This document shows positions 40,187 to 48,815 of a stretch of DNA of 64,000 nucleotides, piece by piece. Origin of the DNA: Streptomyces sp. NBC_00258 (lineage in GTDB: Bacteria > Actinomycetota > Actinomycetes > Streptomycetales > Streptomycetaceae); NCBI RefSeq assembly GCF_036182465.1, contig NZ_CP108081.1:8990001-9054000 (forward strand), in the 5' to 3' direction. The position numbers were made by a program, and so were the translations under genes. Below the pieces are notes generated by a model. That model was not told the DNA's origin. It worked only from the letters and a program-made list of their open reading frames with translations, and searched no databases. Every line of letters begins with the position of its first letter. Position 1 is the first letter of the stretch.

Positions 40187-41412
40187 GCACCGCCACCGGG
40201 CCCGGAACCGCTTCGATAGGGCCCATGAACTCTTCCTCAGGGTCCCTGCCCTCGCACGAGTACCCCCTCCCCGTCGTCCTCGCGGGCGCCCGCGGTCACG
40301 GCCACTGGCACCTCGCGAACATCCGCCGCCTCCAGGACAAGGGCCTGGTACGCCTCGCCGGGATCTGCGAGCTGACCCCGCTCACCGAGGCGGAGCTGGG
40401 CGCCTTCACCGCGCCCGGCGAACTCCCCGAACAGTCCGCCGACTTCGGCGCCCTGCTCGACTCCACCGGCGCCACGATCGCCGTGATCTGCACGCCGATC
40501 CCCACCCACACCGACCTCGCGCTGACAGCCGCCGCCAAGGGCGTACACGTGCTGCTGGAGAAGCCGCCGGCTCCCTCGTACGCCGAGTTCCGCCGGATGG
40601 CCGACGGGGTCGCCGCGGCCGGGGTGGTCTGCCAGATCGGCTTCCAGTCGCTGGGCTCGCAGGCCGTGCCCGCGATCCGGGAGCTGGTCGCGCAGGGCAC
40701 GATCGGCCGGGTGGACGGCATCGGCGGGGCCGGGGCCTGGGCGCGCGCCGAGGAGTACTACCGCCGCGCACCCTGGGCCGGGCGGCGCCGGATGAACGGG
40801 GCCGACGTCGTCGACGGGGTGCTGACCAACCCCCTCGCGCACGCCGTCGCCACCGCCCTCGCCCTCGACGGCGCCACCCGCGCCGAGGACGTCACCGGCA
40901 TCGAGACCGAGCTGCTGCGCGCCAACGACATCGAGTCCGACGACACCTCCTGCGTCCGCGTCACCACCGCGGCCGGCCACCGGATCACCGTCGCCGCGAC
41001 CCTGTGCGCCGAGCACCCCGACGAGCCGTACGTCCTCGTGCACGGCACCAGCGGCCGGATCACCTTCTGGTACAAGCAGGACCGCGTCCTCGTCCAGCGC
41101 TCGGGGCACGGCCCGCAGGAGATCACGTACGGCAGGACCGACCTGCTGGAGAACCTTGTCGAGCACCTCGAAGGCCGGGCCGAACTGCTGGTCGCGCCGG
41201 ACTCGACGGGCGCCTTCATGAAGGTCGTTGAAGCGATTCGACAGGCGCCGGACCCCGTCGCACTGCCCGCCGACGCCTGGTACCTGAAAGCCGACGAGAA
41301 CCGCCGGGTCGTGCACGGAGTCGACGGACTCGTCACGGCCGCCGCCGACACCCTCGCCCTCTACTCCGAGCTGGGCGCCTCCTGGGCGCTCCCGAAAGAG
41401 GTGAGTACCTGA
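40183..41412 (+). CDS. Gfo/Idh/MocA-family oxidoreductase
   Basis: 409 aa, no signal. The NAD-binding domain has LPVVLAGARGHGHWHLANIR and the family EKP motif in HVLLEKPPAPSYAEF. The C-terminal alpha/beta domain contains DVVDGVLTNPLAHAVATALA in place of the usual G-LLD-G-H-D-L-R catalytic stretch. It is coupled by ATGA to the lyase before it and followed by a PmoA-like gene. It may oxidise a released sugar; L-arabinose dehydrogenases exist in this family, but the substrate is not determined. A degenerate operator-like sequence (41227-41242) lies near its end. Confidence 0.85.
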   Translation: MSTATGPGTASIGPMNSSSGSLPSHEYPLPVVLAGARGHGHWHLANIRRLQDKGLVRLAGICELTPLTEAELGAFTAPGELPEQSADFGALLDSTGATIAVICTPIPTHTDLALTAAAKGVHVLLEKPPAPSYAEFRRMADGVAAAGVVCQIGFQSLGSQAVPAIRELVAQGTIGRVDGIGGAGAWARAEEYYRRAPWAGRRRMNGADVVDGVLTNPLAHAVATALALDGATRAEDVTGIETELLRANDIESDDTSCVRVTTAAGHRITVAATLCAEHPDEPYVLVHGTSGRITFWYKQDRVLVQRSGHGPQEITYGRTDLLENLVEHLEGRAELLVAPDSTGAFMKVVEAIRQAPDPVALPADAWYLKADENRRVVHGVDGLVTAAADTLALYSELGASWALPKEVST

Positions 41413-42254
41413 TGAACAACGAGTCGCTGGTCCTGCGTGTCGCGGGCCGCCCGGTCGGCCGTTACATCACCCGGCCCGAGCTGCCGCCGAAGCTGTCGCC
41501 GCGCCCGTACTTCCACCCCGTCACCACCCTGGCCGGCACTGCTGTCACCGAGATCGGCCCCGCCGACCACATCCACCACCTCGGCGTCGGTGTCGCCGTT
41601 CCCGACGTCGAGGGGTACAACTTCTGGGGCGGTCGCACGTACGTACGCGACCAGGGGCCGACCGAGCTGGACAACCACGGAGCCCAGCGGCACTCCACGT
41701 TCCAGCTGTGCGACCCCGACGGCTTCGTGGAGGAGCTGCGCTGGGTCGCGGCGGGGGGTGAGCTGCTTCGCGAGCGGCGTACGGCCGCGGCGACCGAACT
41801 CACCGACACCGCCTGGGCGTTGGACTTCACGTTCTCGCTCACCAACACGACCGCCGAGCCCCTGTCGATCGGCAGCCCGGCGACCAACGGCAGGACCGGC
41901 GCGGCCTACGGCGGCTTCTTCTGGCGGGCCCGCAAGGAGGCCGAGGCGCCCGAAGTGTTCACGGCCGGCACCGAGGGCGAGGGGGCCGTGCACGGCGCAC
42001 GGGCCGACTGGCTGGCGCTCGCGGGCGCCAACTGGACGCTGGTGTTCGCCGGGGCCACCGAGCAGACCCGCCGCGACCCGTGGTTCGTGCGCACCGCCGA
42101 GTACCCGGGTGTCGGCTCGTCCCTCGCCCACGAGGAACGGCTGCCGATCCCGGCCGGGGAGACCGTCGTTCGCCGGGTCGTCACCGTCGTCGCCGACGGC
42201 CGCCTCGACCGGGGCGGGGCCGCCGCCCTCGTCCGCAAGGCGGTGAGCCCATGA
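41412..42254 (+). CDS. PmoA/DUF6807-family protein
   Basis: 280 aa. It has the family pattern RPYFHPVTTLAGTAVTEI, DHIHHLGVGVAV, GYNFWGGRTYVRDQG and ATNGRTGAAYGGFFWRA. This is a beta-sandwich family often found beside Gfo/Idh oxidoreductases and carbohydrate enzymes, with conserved His and Asp residues but no established reaction. The start overlaps the preceding stop by one base (TGATG) and its own stop overlaps the GH43 start. Confidence 0.82.
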   Translation: MNNESLVLRVAGRPVGRYITRPELPPKLSPRPYFHPVTTLAGTAVTEIGPADHIHHLGVGVAVPDVEGYNFWGGRTYVRDQGPTELDNHGAQRHSTFQLCDPDGFVEELRWVAAGGELLRERRTAAATELTDTAWALDFTFSLTNTTAEPLSIGSPATNGRTGAAYGGFFWRARKEAEAPEVFTAGTEGEGAVHGARADWLALAGANWTLVFAGATEQTRRDPWFVRTAEYPGVGSSLAHEERLPIPAGETVVRRVVTVVADGRLDRGGAAALVRKAVSP

Positions 42255-43801
42255 GCGGCCAGAGCACACCCGCCTTCACCGCCGACCTCGGCGACGGCAC
42301 GTACCGCAACCCGGTCCTGAACGCCGACTGGTCCGACCCCGACCTCATCCGCGTCGGCGACGACTACTACCTGACCGCCTCCAGCTTCGGCCGCGTCCCG
42401 GGCCTGCCGCTGCTGCACTCCCGGGACCTGGTCAACTGGACGCTCGTCGGCCACGCCTTACAACTCCTCGAACCAGCACGGGAGTTCAGGAAGCCACGCC
42501 ACGACTGCGGTGTCTGGGCACCGTCGTTGCGCCACCACGACGACCGCTTCTGGATCTTCTGGGGCGACCCCGACCACGGCATCTACCAGGTCAACGCCCC
42601 CGAGATACGCGGCCCTTGGACCCGCCCCCACCTCGTCAAGGCGGGCAAGGGACTCATAGACGCCTGCCCGCTGTGGGACGACGACACCGGCGAGGCGTAC
42701 CTCGTGCACGCCTGGGCCAAGTCACGCTCCGGCGTCAAGAACCGGCTCACCGGCCATCGGATGCGGCCCGACGCCACCGGCCTGCTCGACGACGGCAAGG
42801 TGATCGTCGACGGCGACCGCATACCCGGCTGGTTCACGCTCGAAGGGCCGAAGCTGTACCGGCACGACGGCTGGTTCTGGATCTTCGCCCCGGCCGGCGG
42901 CGTCGAGACGGGCTGGCAGGGCGCGTTGCGCTCCCGCGACTTCTTCGGACCGTACGAGGAGAGGGTCGTCCTGGAGCAGGGTGACACCGACGTCAACGGC
43001 CCCCACCAGGGCGGCTGGGTGACCACCCCGTCCGGCGAGCACTGGTTCGCGCACTTCCAGGAGAAGGGCGCGTACGGGAGGGTCGTCCACCTCCAGCCGA
43101 TGAGCTGGGGCACGGACGGCTGGCCGGTCCTCGGGGACGAGGGCGCCCCCGTCGCCGTACACCGCAAGCCCGGCCTGCCGCGGCAGCCGCTGTCGGCGCC
43201 CGCCACCGACGACGACTTCCCCGGCGGACGGTTCGGGCGGCAGTGGCAGTGGACCGCCAACCCGCAGGACGGCTGGGCCACCCAGCACTCGGGCGACGGG
43301 CTGCGGCTGGCCTGCGTACGGACGGTCGACGCGCAGGATCTGCGCAAATTACCGAACGTGCTCACCCAGCGGCTGCCCGGCACCCCGTGCACCGTCGAGG
43401 TCGAGCTGCGGCTCGACGCCGAGGAGCCCGGCGCGCGGGCCGGACTCGCCGTCCTGGGCGACGCGTTCAGCTGGATCGGACTCGAACGGGGGGCAGACGG
43501 GACGGTCCACCTCGTGCACCGGTTCGCCGAGTCGGTGGCCGAGCGGGAGCGGGACGCCGCGCATCCGCGGGCGGCCCCCGAGGGACGGGCGCGGCTGCGG
43601 GTCGAGGCCGGCGCCGGGGCGCGCTGCCGCTTCTCCCACGACCTCGGGTCCGGCTGGGAGTCCTCCGGCCAGGTCTTCGCCGCCACCCCCTGGCGCTGGG
43701 TCGGCGCCCTGCTCGGTCTCGTCGCACTCGCACCGACCGGCGGGGGACACGCCGGGGCGGCCACGTTCACGCAGTTCCGCATCACCGCGCCACCTGCCTG
43801 A
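42251..43801 (+). CDS. Cytoplasmic GH43 glycosidase with C-terminal beta-sandwich; carries two TTA codons
   Basis: 516 aa without signal peptide. The five-bladed GH43 domain (about 15-315) has the catalytic base Asp in NADWSDPDLIRVGDDYYL, the pKa-modulating Asp in GKGLIDACPLWDDD, and the general acid Glu in FTLEGPKLYRHDGW. The C-terminal lectin-like domain (about 320-515) matches the usual GH43 accessory fold. Likely an arabinofuranosidase or xylosidase acting on imported side-chain oligosaccharides. TTA codons at 42458-42460 and 43349-43351 predict dependence on the bldA tRNA. ATG overlaps the previous stop. Confidence 0.92.
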   Translation: MSGQSTPAFTADLGDGTYRNPVLNADWSDPDLIRVGDDYYLTASSFGRVPGLPLLHSRDLVNWTLVGHALQLLEPAREFRKPRHDCGVWAPSLRHHDDRFWIFWGDPDHGIYQVNAPEIRGPWTRPHLVKAGKGLIDACPLWDDDTGEAYLVHAWAKSRSGVKNRLTGHRMRPDATGLLDDGKVIVDGDRIPGWFTLEGPKLYRHDGWFWIFAPAGGVETGWQGALRSRDFFGPYEERVVLEQGDTDVNGPHQGGWVTTPSGEHWFAHFQEKGAYGRVVHLQPMSWGTDGWPVLGDEGAPVAVHRKPGLPRQPLSAPATDDDFPGGRFGRQWQWTANPQDGWATQHSGDGLRLACVRTVDAQDLRKLPNVLTQRLPGTPCTVEVELRLDAEEPGARAGLAVLGDAFSWIGLERGADGTVHLVHRFAESVAERERDAAHPRAAPEGRARLRVEAGAGARCRFSHDLGSGWESSGQVFAATPWRWVGALLGLVALAPTGGGHAGAATFTQFRITAPPA

Positions 43802-43843
43802 CCGCTTCAAGTCATCACCGTTGTAAGCCTGTTGGGAGCCGCA

Positions 43844-44914
43844 ATGACGCACTTCCGTAGCAAGCGCTTGCCGAGACCGGGTTCCGGGCTCGGGCTCGGC
43901 CGGATCCTGGTCACGGTCACCGCTCTGGTGGCCTCGCTGGGGCTCGGGGCCGTCACTTCGGCCGAGGCGACCGCCGACGCCATCCCGGTGTCCCCCCGCG
44001 GGCCCGACAAGGCGCACGGGTTCGCCTCCCTCGAAGGCGGTACGAGCGGCGGCGCCGGCGGCAAGGTCGTCACCGTGACCACCCAGGCCGGCCTGGAGCG
44101 CTACGCGGCCGCCGAGGAGCCGTACGTCATCCGGGTCGCCGGGACGATCAAGGCCGAGCCGTTCGGCGCGAACGTCGTCGTGGCCTCGGACAAGACCATC
44201 ATCGGCGTCGGCACGGCCGGGGAACTCGTCCAGGGCGAGCTGCACCTCACGCCCGGCACCCACAACGTGATCATCCGCAACCTGACGATCCGCGACTCGT
44301 ACGTCGAGGGCAACTGGGACTGCAAGGACACCGACTTCGACGGCATCCAGATGGACACCGTCCACCACGTCTGGGTCGACCACAACCGCTTCTCGCGGAT
44401 CTGCGACGGGCAGCTCGACATCCGCAAGGACAGCGAGTACGTCACCGTCTCCTACAACCGCTTCGAGAACAACAACAAGACCCTCGGCATCGGCTGGACG
44501 CCGAACGTGAAGACGCAGATCACCATCGACCACAACTGGTTCCGCGGTACGAAGCAGCGCAACCCGTCGGCCGACAACTGCGCCTACGCACACCTCTACA
44601 ACAACTACATGACCGCCCAGGCGGACCCTGGCGACCCCGTATGGACGTACGGCAACTGGTCCCGCGGCAAGACCAGGATGGTCATCGAGAACAGCTACTA
44701 CAAGGACGTCCAGCACCCCTACCAGGCGGACACCACCGCCGAGTTGGTGCAGCGCGGCTCGATCCTGAAGAACACGAGCGGGCGCCAGGAGACGTGGGGC
44801 ACGGCCTTCGACCCGCGGGACCTCTACGACTACCGGCTCGACCCCGCGGCGGCCGTTCCCGCGCTCGTGTCCAGGTTCTCCGGTCCGCAGAAGGCGCTGC
44901 ACACCCGCCACTGA
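43844..44914 (+). CDS. Secreted pectate lyase, PL1 (distinct subgroup)
   Basis: 356 aa with signal region GLGLGRILVTVTALVASLGL ending near SAEATA. The beta-helix core has NVVVASDKTIIGVGTAGELV, TVHHVWVDHNRFSRICDGQL near residue 175 and KQRNPSADNCAYAHLYNNYM near 240. The second Arg of the PL1 RxPxxR motif is replaced (R-N-P-S-A-D), as happens in some subgroups, so the active-site arrangement differs from the other two PL1 enzymes. GGGAG precedes the ATG. An AAGCGCTT palindrome lies over the first codons. Confidence 0.9.
   Translation: MTHFRSKRLPRPGSGLGLGRILVTVTALVASLGLGAVTSAEATADAIPVSPRGPDKAHGFASLEGGTSGGAGGKVVTVTTQAGLERYAAAEEPYVIRVAGTIKAEPFGANVVVASDKTIIGVGTAGELVQGELHLTPGTHNVIIRNLTIRDSYVEGNWDCKDTDFDGIQMDTVHHVWVDHNRFSRICDGQLDIRKDSEYVTVSYNRFENNNKTLGIGWTPNVKTQITIDHNWFRGTKQRNPSADNCAYAHLYNNYMTAQADPGDPVWTYGNWSRGKTRMVIENSYYKDVQHPYQADTTAELVQRGSILKNTSGRQETWGTAFDPRDLYDYRLDPAAAVPALVSRFSGPQKALHTRH
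43860..43871. promoter_or_regulatory. AAGCGCTT palindrome over the pectate lyase start
   Basis: GCAAGCGCTTGC is a perfect 12-bp palindrome within codons 6-10 of the lyase gene, matching the operators at 36910 and 36941. Confidence 0.6.
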
Positions 44915-44997
44915 CACCCACCGGCCCCACATGACTCCCCACAGCCCCACAACTTCACAGCGACACAACCCTCGTTGGATCCAGAAGAAGAGAGCCG

Positions 44998-46362
44998 ATG
45001 ATGAAGACCAGCATTCACAGGAGCAGCAGAGGCGGGCGCCGTTCGACAGCCGCCGTCGCCCTGAGCGCCGTACTCGCGCTGACCGCCACGGCCTGCGGCG
45101 ACGACGGCAGCGGGTCGGCCGGTGACAAGGGCGCCGACGGCAGTGGCAAGGGCGAGATCGTCTTCTGGGACAACAACGGCGGTATTCGCACCGACGTCTG
45201 GAAGAAGATCATCGCCGACTTCGAGAAGGCGAACCCGGACATCAAGGTCAAGTACGTCGGGATCGCCTCCACCGAGTACCAGTCCAAGGTCGACACCGCC
45301 CTCCAGGGCGGCGGGCTGCCGGACGTCGGCGGTGTCGGCGCGGCGATGCTCGCCGGGTTCGCCGCCCAGAACGCGCTGGAGCCGCTGGACGACCGCCTCG
45401 GCAAGTCCTCCCTCAACGGCAAGCTCAACGAGGACATGGTCAAGTCGCTGAAGGCCGCCGGTGGCCGGGACGACACGCTGTACTCGATCCCGACCTCCGC
45501 CAACAACGGCGTCCTCTACTACCGCACCGACCTGTTCAAGAAGGCGGGCCTGGACGAGCCGAGCACCTGGGACAAGTTCTACGAGGCCGCCGACAAGCTC
45601 ACCGACAAGGGCAAGAACGAGTTCGGCTACACCATCCGCGGTGGCGCCGGCTCCATAGCCCAGGCGCTCGACGCGATGTACGGGCAGTCCGGCATCACGT
45701 CCTTCTGGGACAGCGGCAACGAGAAGACCACGGTCAACGACCCCAAGAACGTGGCGGCCCTGGAGAAGTACGTGGGCCTCTTCAAGAAGGTCACCCCGGC
45801 CGCCGACCTCAACAACGACTTCACCAAGATGGTCGCCCAGTGGGACTCCGGCACGATCGGAATGCTGAACCACAACCTGGGCTCGTACCAGGACCATGTG
45901 AAGGCGCTCGGCGTCGACAAGTTCCGCGGTATTCCGCAGCCGGTCGGACCCGGTGGCAAGCGGGTCCAGGTGTCCAACCCCGTGGACGGGCTGGGCCTGT
46001 TCAAGAGCTCCAAGAACAAGGACGCCGCCTGGAAGTTCATCGACTTCGCGACCTCGAAGGCGGAGAACTCCATGTTCAACGAGTCCGCGGGGCAGGTGCC
46101 GTCGAACAACGACGCGGCGAAGGACGCGTGGGTCTCGAAGGCCGAGCCCACGAAGCTCGCCGCCGAGGCGCTGTCCGACGGTTCCACGACCATCGTTCAG
46201 CTGCCGTACTACCTGCCCGACTGGAACACCATTTCCAAGACGGACAACGAGCCGGCGTTCCAGAAGGTCATGAACGGGTCGATGAGTGCCAAGGACTTCC
46301 TGAACACTCTGGCCGATCAGCTCAATGAGGCTCAGACGGAGTGGAACGAGCAGAAGGGCTAG
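44998..46362 (+). CDS. Substrate-binding lipoprotein of the pectin ABC transporter
   Basis: 454 aa. The signal is RRSTAAVALSAVLALTA with lipobox TACG. The mature protein starts with a Gly/Asp linker, then IVFWDNNGGIRTDVWKKIIA, YSIPTSANNGVLYYRTDLFK and GTIGMLNHNLGSYQDHVKAL. This is the family-1 extracellular solute-binding fold. Position after the lyase and 6 kb from the permeases suggests it completes that transporter. AGAAGAGAG precedes ATG 44998, with a second ATG directly after. Confidence 0.9.
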   Translation: MMKTSIHRSSRGGRRSTAAVALSAVLALTATACGDDGSGSAGDKGADGSGKGEIVFWDNNGGIRTDVWKKIIADFEKANPDIKVKYVGIASTEYQSKVDTALQGGGLPDVGGVGAAMLAGFAAQNALEPLDDRLGKSSLNGKLNEDMVKSLKAAGGRDDTLYSIPTSANNGVLYYRTDLFKKAGLDEPSTWDKFYEAADKLTDKGKNEFGYTIRGGAGSIAQALDAMYGQSGITSFWDSGNEKTTVNDPKNVAALEKYVGLFKKVTPAADLNNDFTKMVAQWDSGTIGMLNHNLGSYQDHVKALGVDKFRGIPQPVGPGGKRVQVSNPVDGLGLFKSSKNKDAAWKFIDFATSKAENSMFNESAGQVPSNNDAAKDAWVSKAEPTKLAAEALSDGSTTIVQLPYYLPDWNTISKTDNEPAFQKVMNGSMSAKDFLNTLADQLNEAQTEWNEQKG

Positions 46363-46404
46363 GCGGGGCCTGCACTTCTCAGGCTGGGGAATTGGACTGA
46401 CCGT

Positions 46405-46453
46405 GGGGAACTGCGGGGCCGTTGTGGCTGGTCGCGCAGTTCCCCGCGCCCCT
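46405..46453 (+). terminator. Terminator built from the dispersed repeat
   Basis: GGGGAACTGCG (46405-46415) pairs with CGCAGTTCCCC (46435-46445), and the right arm is part of a dispersed repeat unit (46426-46453). It lies 42 nt after the binding-protein stop. The remaining 46454-46587 shows no further gene. Confidence 0.65.
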
Positions 46454-46587
46454 GAAGGGGGGCGAATTCCCCCGGCCTGCCAGGAAGCGCCGAGCCTCCT
46501 GCTGCCCGAAACAGCTGAACCCCCTGTGTGAAAGGCGCCACCTCCTGCACCAACCGCAGCTCTCCCATGCCCGAAAGGCACATCGTC

Positions 46588-47391
46588 GTGTCACTCACCC
46601 GCAGACAGGTCACCACCGCGGCGCTTGCCGCCGTTCCCCTCGCCGTCGCGGCGACGGGGCCCGCCACTGCCGCCTCCCCGTCGGGGCGGCCCCGTGGGCG
46701 CACGCTCCATATCGCCGGTGATTCCACCGCCGCCCAGAAATACGCCGATGCCGCGCCCGAGACCGGCTGGGGCATGGCGCTTCCGTTCTTTCTGCGAGAG
46801 CAGTTGGCTGTCGCCAACCATGCGGTGAACGGGCGTAGTTCGAAGAGTTTCATCGACGAAGGGCGTCTCGACGTCATTCTCGCCGCGATCCGGCCCGGTG
46901 ATCTCCTTCTCGTTCAGTTCGGGCACAACGACTCCAAGGTCGCCGATCACACCCGGTACACCGAGCCGTGGACGACGTATCAGGACTATCTCCGTCAGTA
47001 CGTCGACGGGGCGCGGGCGCGGGGTGCCCGGCCCGTGCTGGCCACATCCGTGGAGCGCCGGAAGTTCGACGCCGACGGGAATGCCGTGGGGACCCATGGC
47101 GAATATCCCGCGGCCGTTCGGGCCCTCTCCGAGGAGGAGGGGGTGGCGTTGCTCGATATTCAGGCGTCGTCGATCGCCCTCTGGCAGCGGCTCGGTGTCG
47201 AGGAGACGAAGAAGTACTTCAACTGGACCGATGCCGAGCAGGACAACACGCATTTCAATCCGCCGGGGGCCATCGCCGTGGCGCGACTGGTCGTCGCTGG
47301 CCTGGTGCGGAAGCGGGTGCTTGCACCGCGGGATGTCCGTCGTCTGGACGAGCAGATCCCCGAGTCCTGGATCACCTGGCCCGAGGCGTAG
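46588..47391 (+). CDS. Rhamnogalacturonan acetylesterase (SGNH/GDSL)
   Basis: 267 aa. The export signal MSLTRRQVTTAALAAVPLAV has a twin arginine and ends near ATAASP. The SGNH blocks are all present: GDSTAAQ (nucleophile Ser), the Gly block around NHAVNGRSSKSF, FGHND (Asn) and DNTHFNPPGA (Asp and His). Deacetylates rhamnogalacturonan I so that the lyases can act. GTG 46588 is used, with GAAAGG 9 nt upstream; ATG 46567 lacks a ribosome site. Confidence 0.9.
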   Translation: MSLTRRQVTTAALAAVPLAVAATGPATAASPSGRPRGRTLHIAGDSTAAQKYADAAPETGWGMALPFFLREQLAVANHAVNGRSSKSFIDEGRLDVILAAIRPGDLLLVQFGHNDSKVADHTRYTEPWTTYQDYLRQYVDGARARGARPVLATSVERRKFDADGNAVGTHGEYPAAVRALSEEEGVALLDIQASSIALWQRLGVEETKKYFNWTDAEQDNTHFNPPGAIAVARLVVAGLVRKRVLAPRDVRRLDEQIPESWITWPEA

Positions 47392-47433
47392 CGGCCGACT
47401 TGCCAGGCCGATTCGATGCTGCCGGCCGTCTGC

Positions 47434-47460
47434 GGCTGGTCGCGCAGTTCCCCGCGCCCC
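47434..47460. repeat. Dispersed intergenic repeat unit
   Basis: GGCTGGTCGCGCAGTTCCCC then GCGCCCC is another copy of the unit at 46426-46453 (same orientation), between two pectin-enzyme genes. Confidence 0.7.
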
Positions 47461-47505
47461 TCGACGGGCGTCCCTGATTCCCTTGTTCTGAAAGGAACCG
47501 CATCC

Positions 47506-48813
47506 ATGCGTGCTCGTATCTGGCATGCCCATGCCATCACCGCTGTCGTCGGCTGCACCGCTCTCGTACTCGGGGTGTCCGGGACCGGCATCGCTCACTC
47601 GCAGGGGCGCGACCTCGGTCGCGAAGTCCTCGGCGCCGGTGACGGCTGGGGCTCCGAAGGGACCGGTACCACCGGTGGCTCGGCCGCCGACTCCTCGCAC
47701 GTCCACACCGTCACCACCTGGGCGGAGTTCAAGGCCGCGCTGAAGGCCGGCGGGAACGCCCCGAAGATCATCAAGGTCAAGGGCATGATCGACGCCGTCT
47801 CCGAGGGGTGCGAGGCCTTCGTCGCCGGGGGCTACGACCTCCAGCAGTACCTCAAGGACTACGACCCGGCGGTCTGGGGCAACGACGAGGTCGCCAGCGG
47901 TCCGCAGGAGGACGCGCGGGTCGCGTCCGCCGCCAACCAGGACTCGGAGATCAAGGCCAACATCCCCAGCAACACCACCATCGTCGGTGTCGGCAAGAAC
48001 TCCGGCATCCTCGGCGGCAGCCTCCAGATCAAGGGCGTCTCGAACGTCATCATGCGCAACCTCACCATCGAGGCCCCGCTCGACTGCTTCCCGAAGTGGG
48101 ACCCGACCGACGACAACAGAACGGGCAACTGGAACTCCGAGTACGACGCCGTGGTCGTCTTCGGCACCGATCACGTGTGGATCGACCACAACACGTTCAC
48201 CGACGGGCGCTACCCCGACAGCGAGCGGCCGGTCTACTTCGGCAAGGTCTTCCAGCAGCACGACGGGCTGACGGACATCGTGCGCGGCGCCAACCACGTG
48301 ACGGTGTCCTGGAACCGCTTCCAGGACCACGACAAGAACATGCTGATCGGGAACAGCGACAGCACCGCCACCACGGACGCCGGCAAGCTCAAGGTCACCA
48401 TGCACCACAACCGCTTCGACGGGATCCTTCAGCGCTCTCCGCGTGTGCGGTTCGGACAGGTCGACGTCTACAACAACCACTACGTCGTGGCAGAGAACCA
48501 GAAGTCCGACTACTACATCTTCGGCGTCGGCATCTCCTCGCAGCTCTACGCCAGTGACAACGCGATCTCGCTGCCGGCCGGAGCCGCCGTCGGCAAGGTC
48601 CTGAAGAAGTGGAACGAGGCGCCCCTCACCGCCGAGAACAACTACGTCAACGGCAAGCGGACGGACCTCATCGCCGTCCACAACGCGGAGATTCCCGAGG
48701 AGACCCTCCAGTCCGGCGCCGGCTGGAAGCCCACCCTCCGTACGAAGGTCGACTCGCCGCGGGCCGTGCCGGGCATCGTCAACAGCCGCGCCGGCGCCGG
48801 AAAGGTCTGCTGA
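47506..48813 (+). CDS. Secreted pectate lyase, PL1 (paralog of 38852)
   Basis: 435 aa. The signal region ITAVVGCTALVLGVSGTGIA is followed by SQGRDLGREVLGAGDGW, which mirrors the opening of the 38852 enzyme. The core contains SNTTIVGVGKNSGILGG, HVWIDHNTFTDG and QRSPRVRFGQVDVYNNHYVV with both RxPxxR arginines. GAAAGGA precedes the ATG. Two methylesterases follow directly (48816 and 49963). Confidence 0.93.
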   Translation: MRARIWHAHAITAVVGCTALVLGVSGTGIAHSQGRDLGREVLGAGDGWGSEGTGTTGGSAADSSHVHTVTTWAEFKAALKAGGNAPKIIKVKGMIDAVSEGCEAFVAGGYDLQQYLKDYDPAVWGNDEVASGPQEDARVASAANQDSEIKANIPSNTTIVGVGKNSGILGGSLQIKGVSNVIMRNLTIEAPLDCFPKWDPTDDNRTGNWNSEYDAVVVFGTDHVWIDHNTFTDGRYPDSERPVYFGKVFQQHDGLTDIVRGANHVTVSWNRFQDHDKNMLIGNSDSTATTDAGKLKVTMHHNRFDGILQRSPRVRFGQVDVYNNHYVVAENQKSDYYIFGVGISSQLYASDNAISLPAGAAVGKVLKKWNEAPLTAENNYVNGKRTDLIAVHNAEIPEETLQSGAGWKPTLRTKVDSPRAVPGIVNSRAGAGKVC

Positions 48814-48815
48814 TC

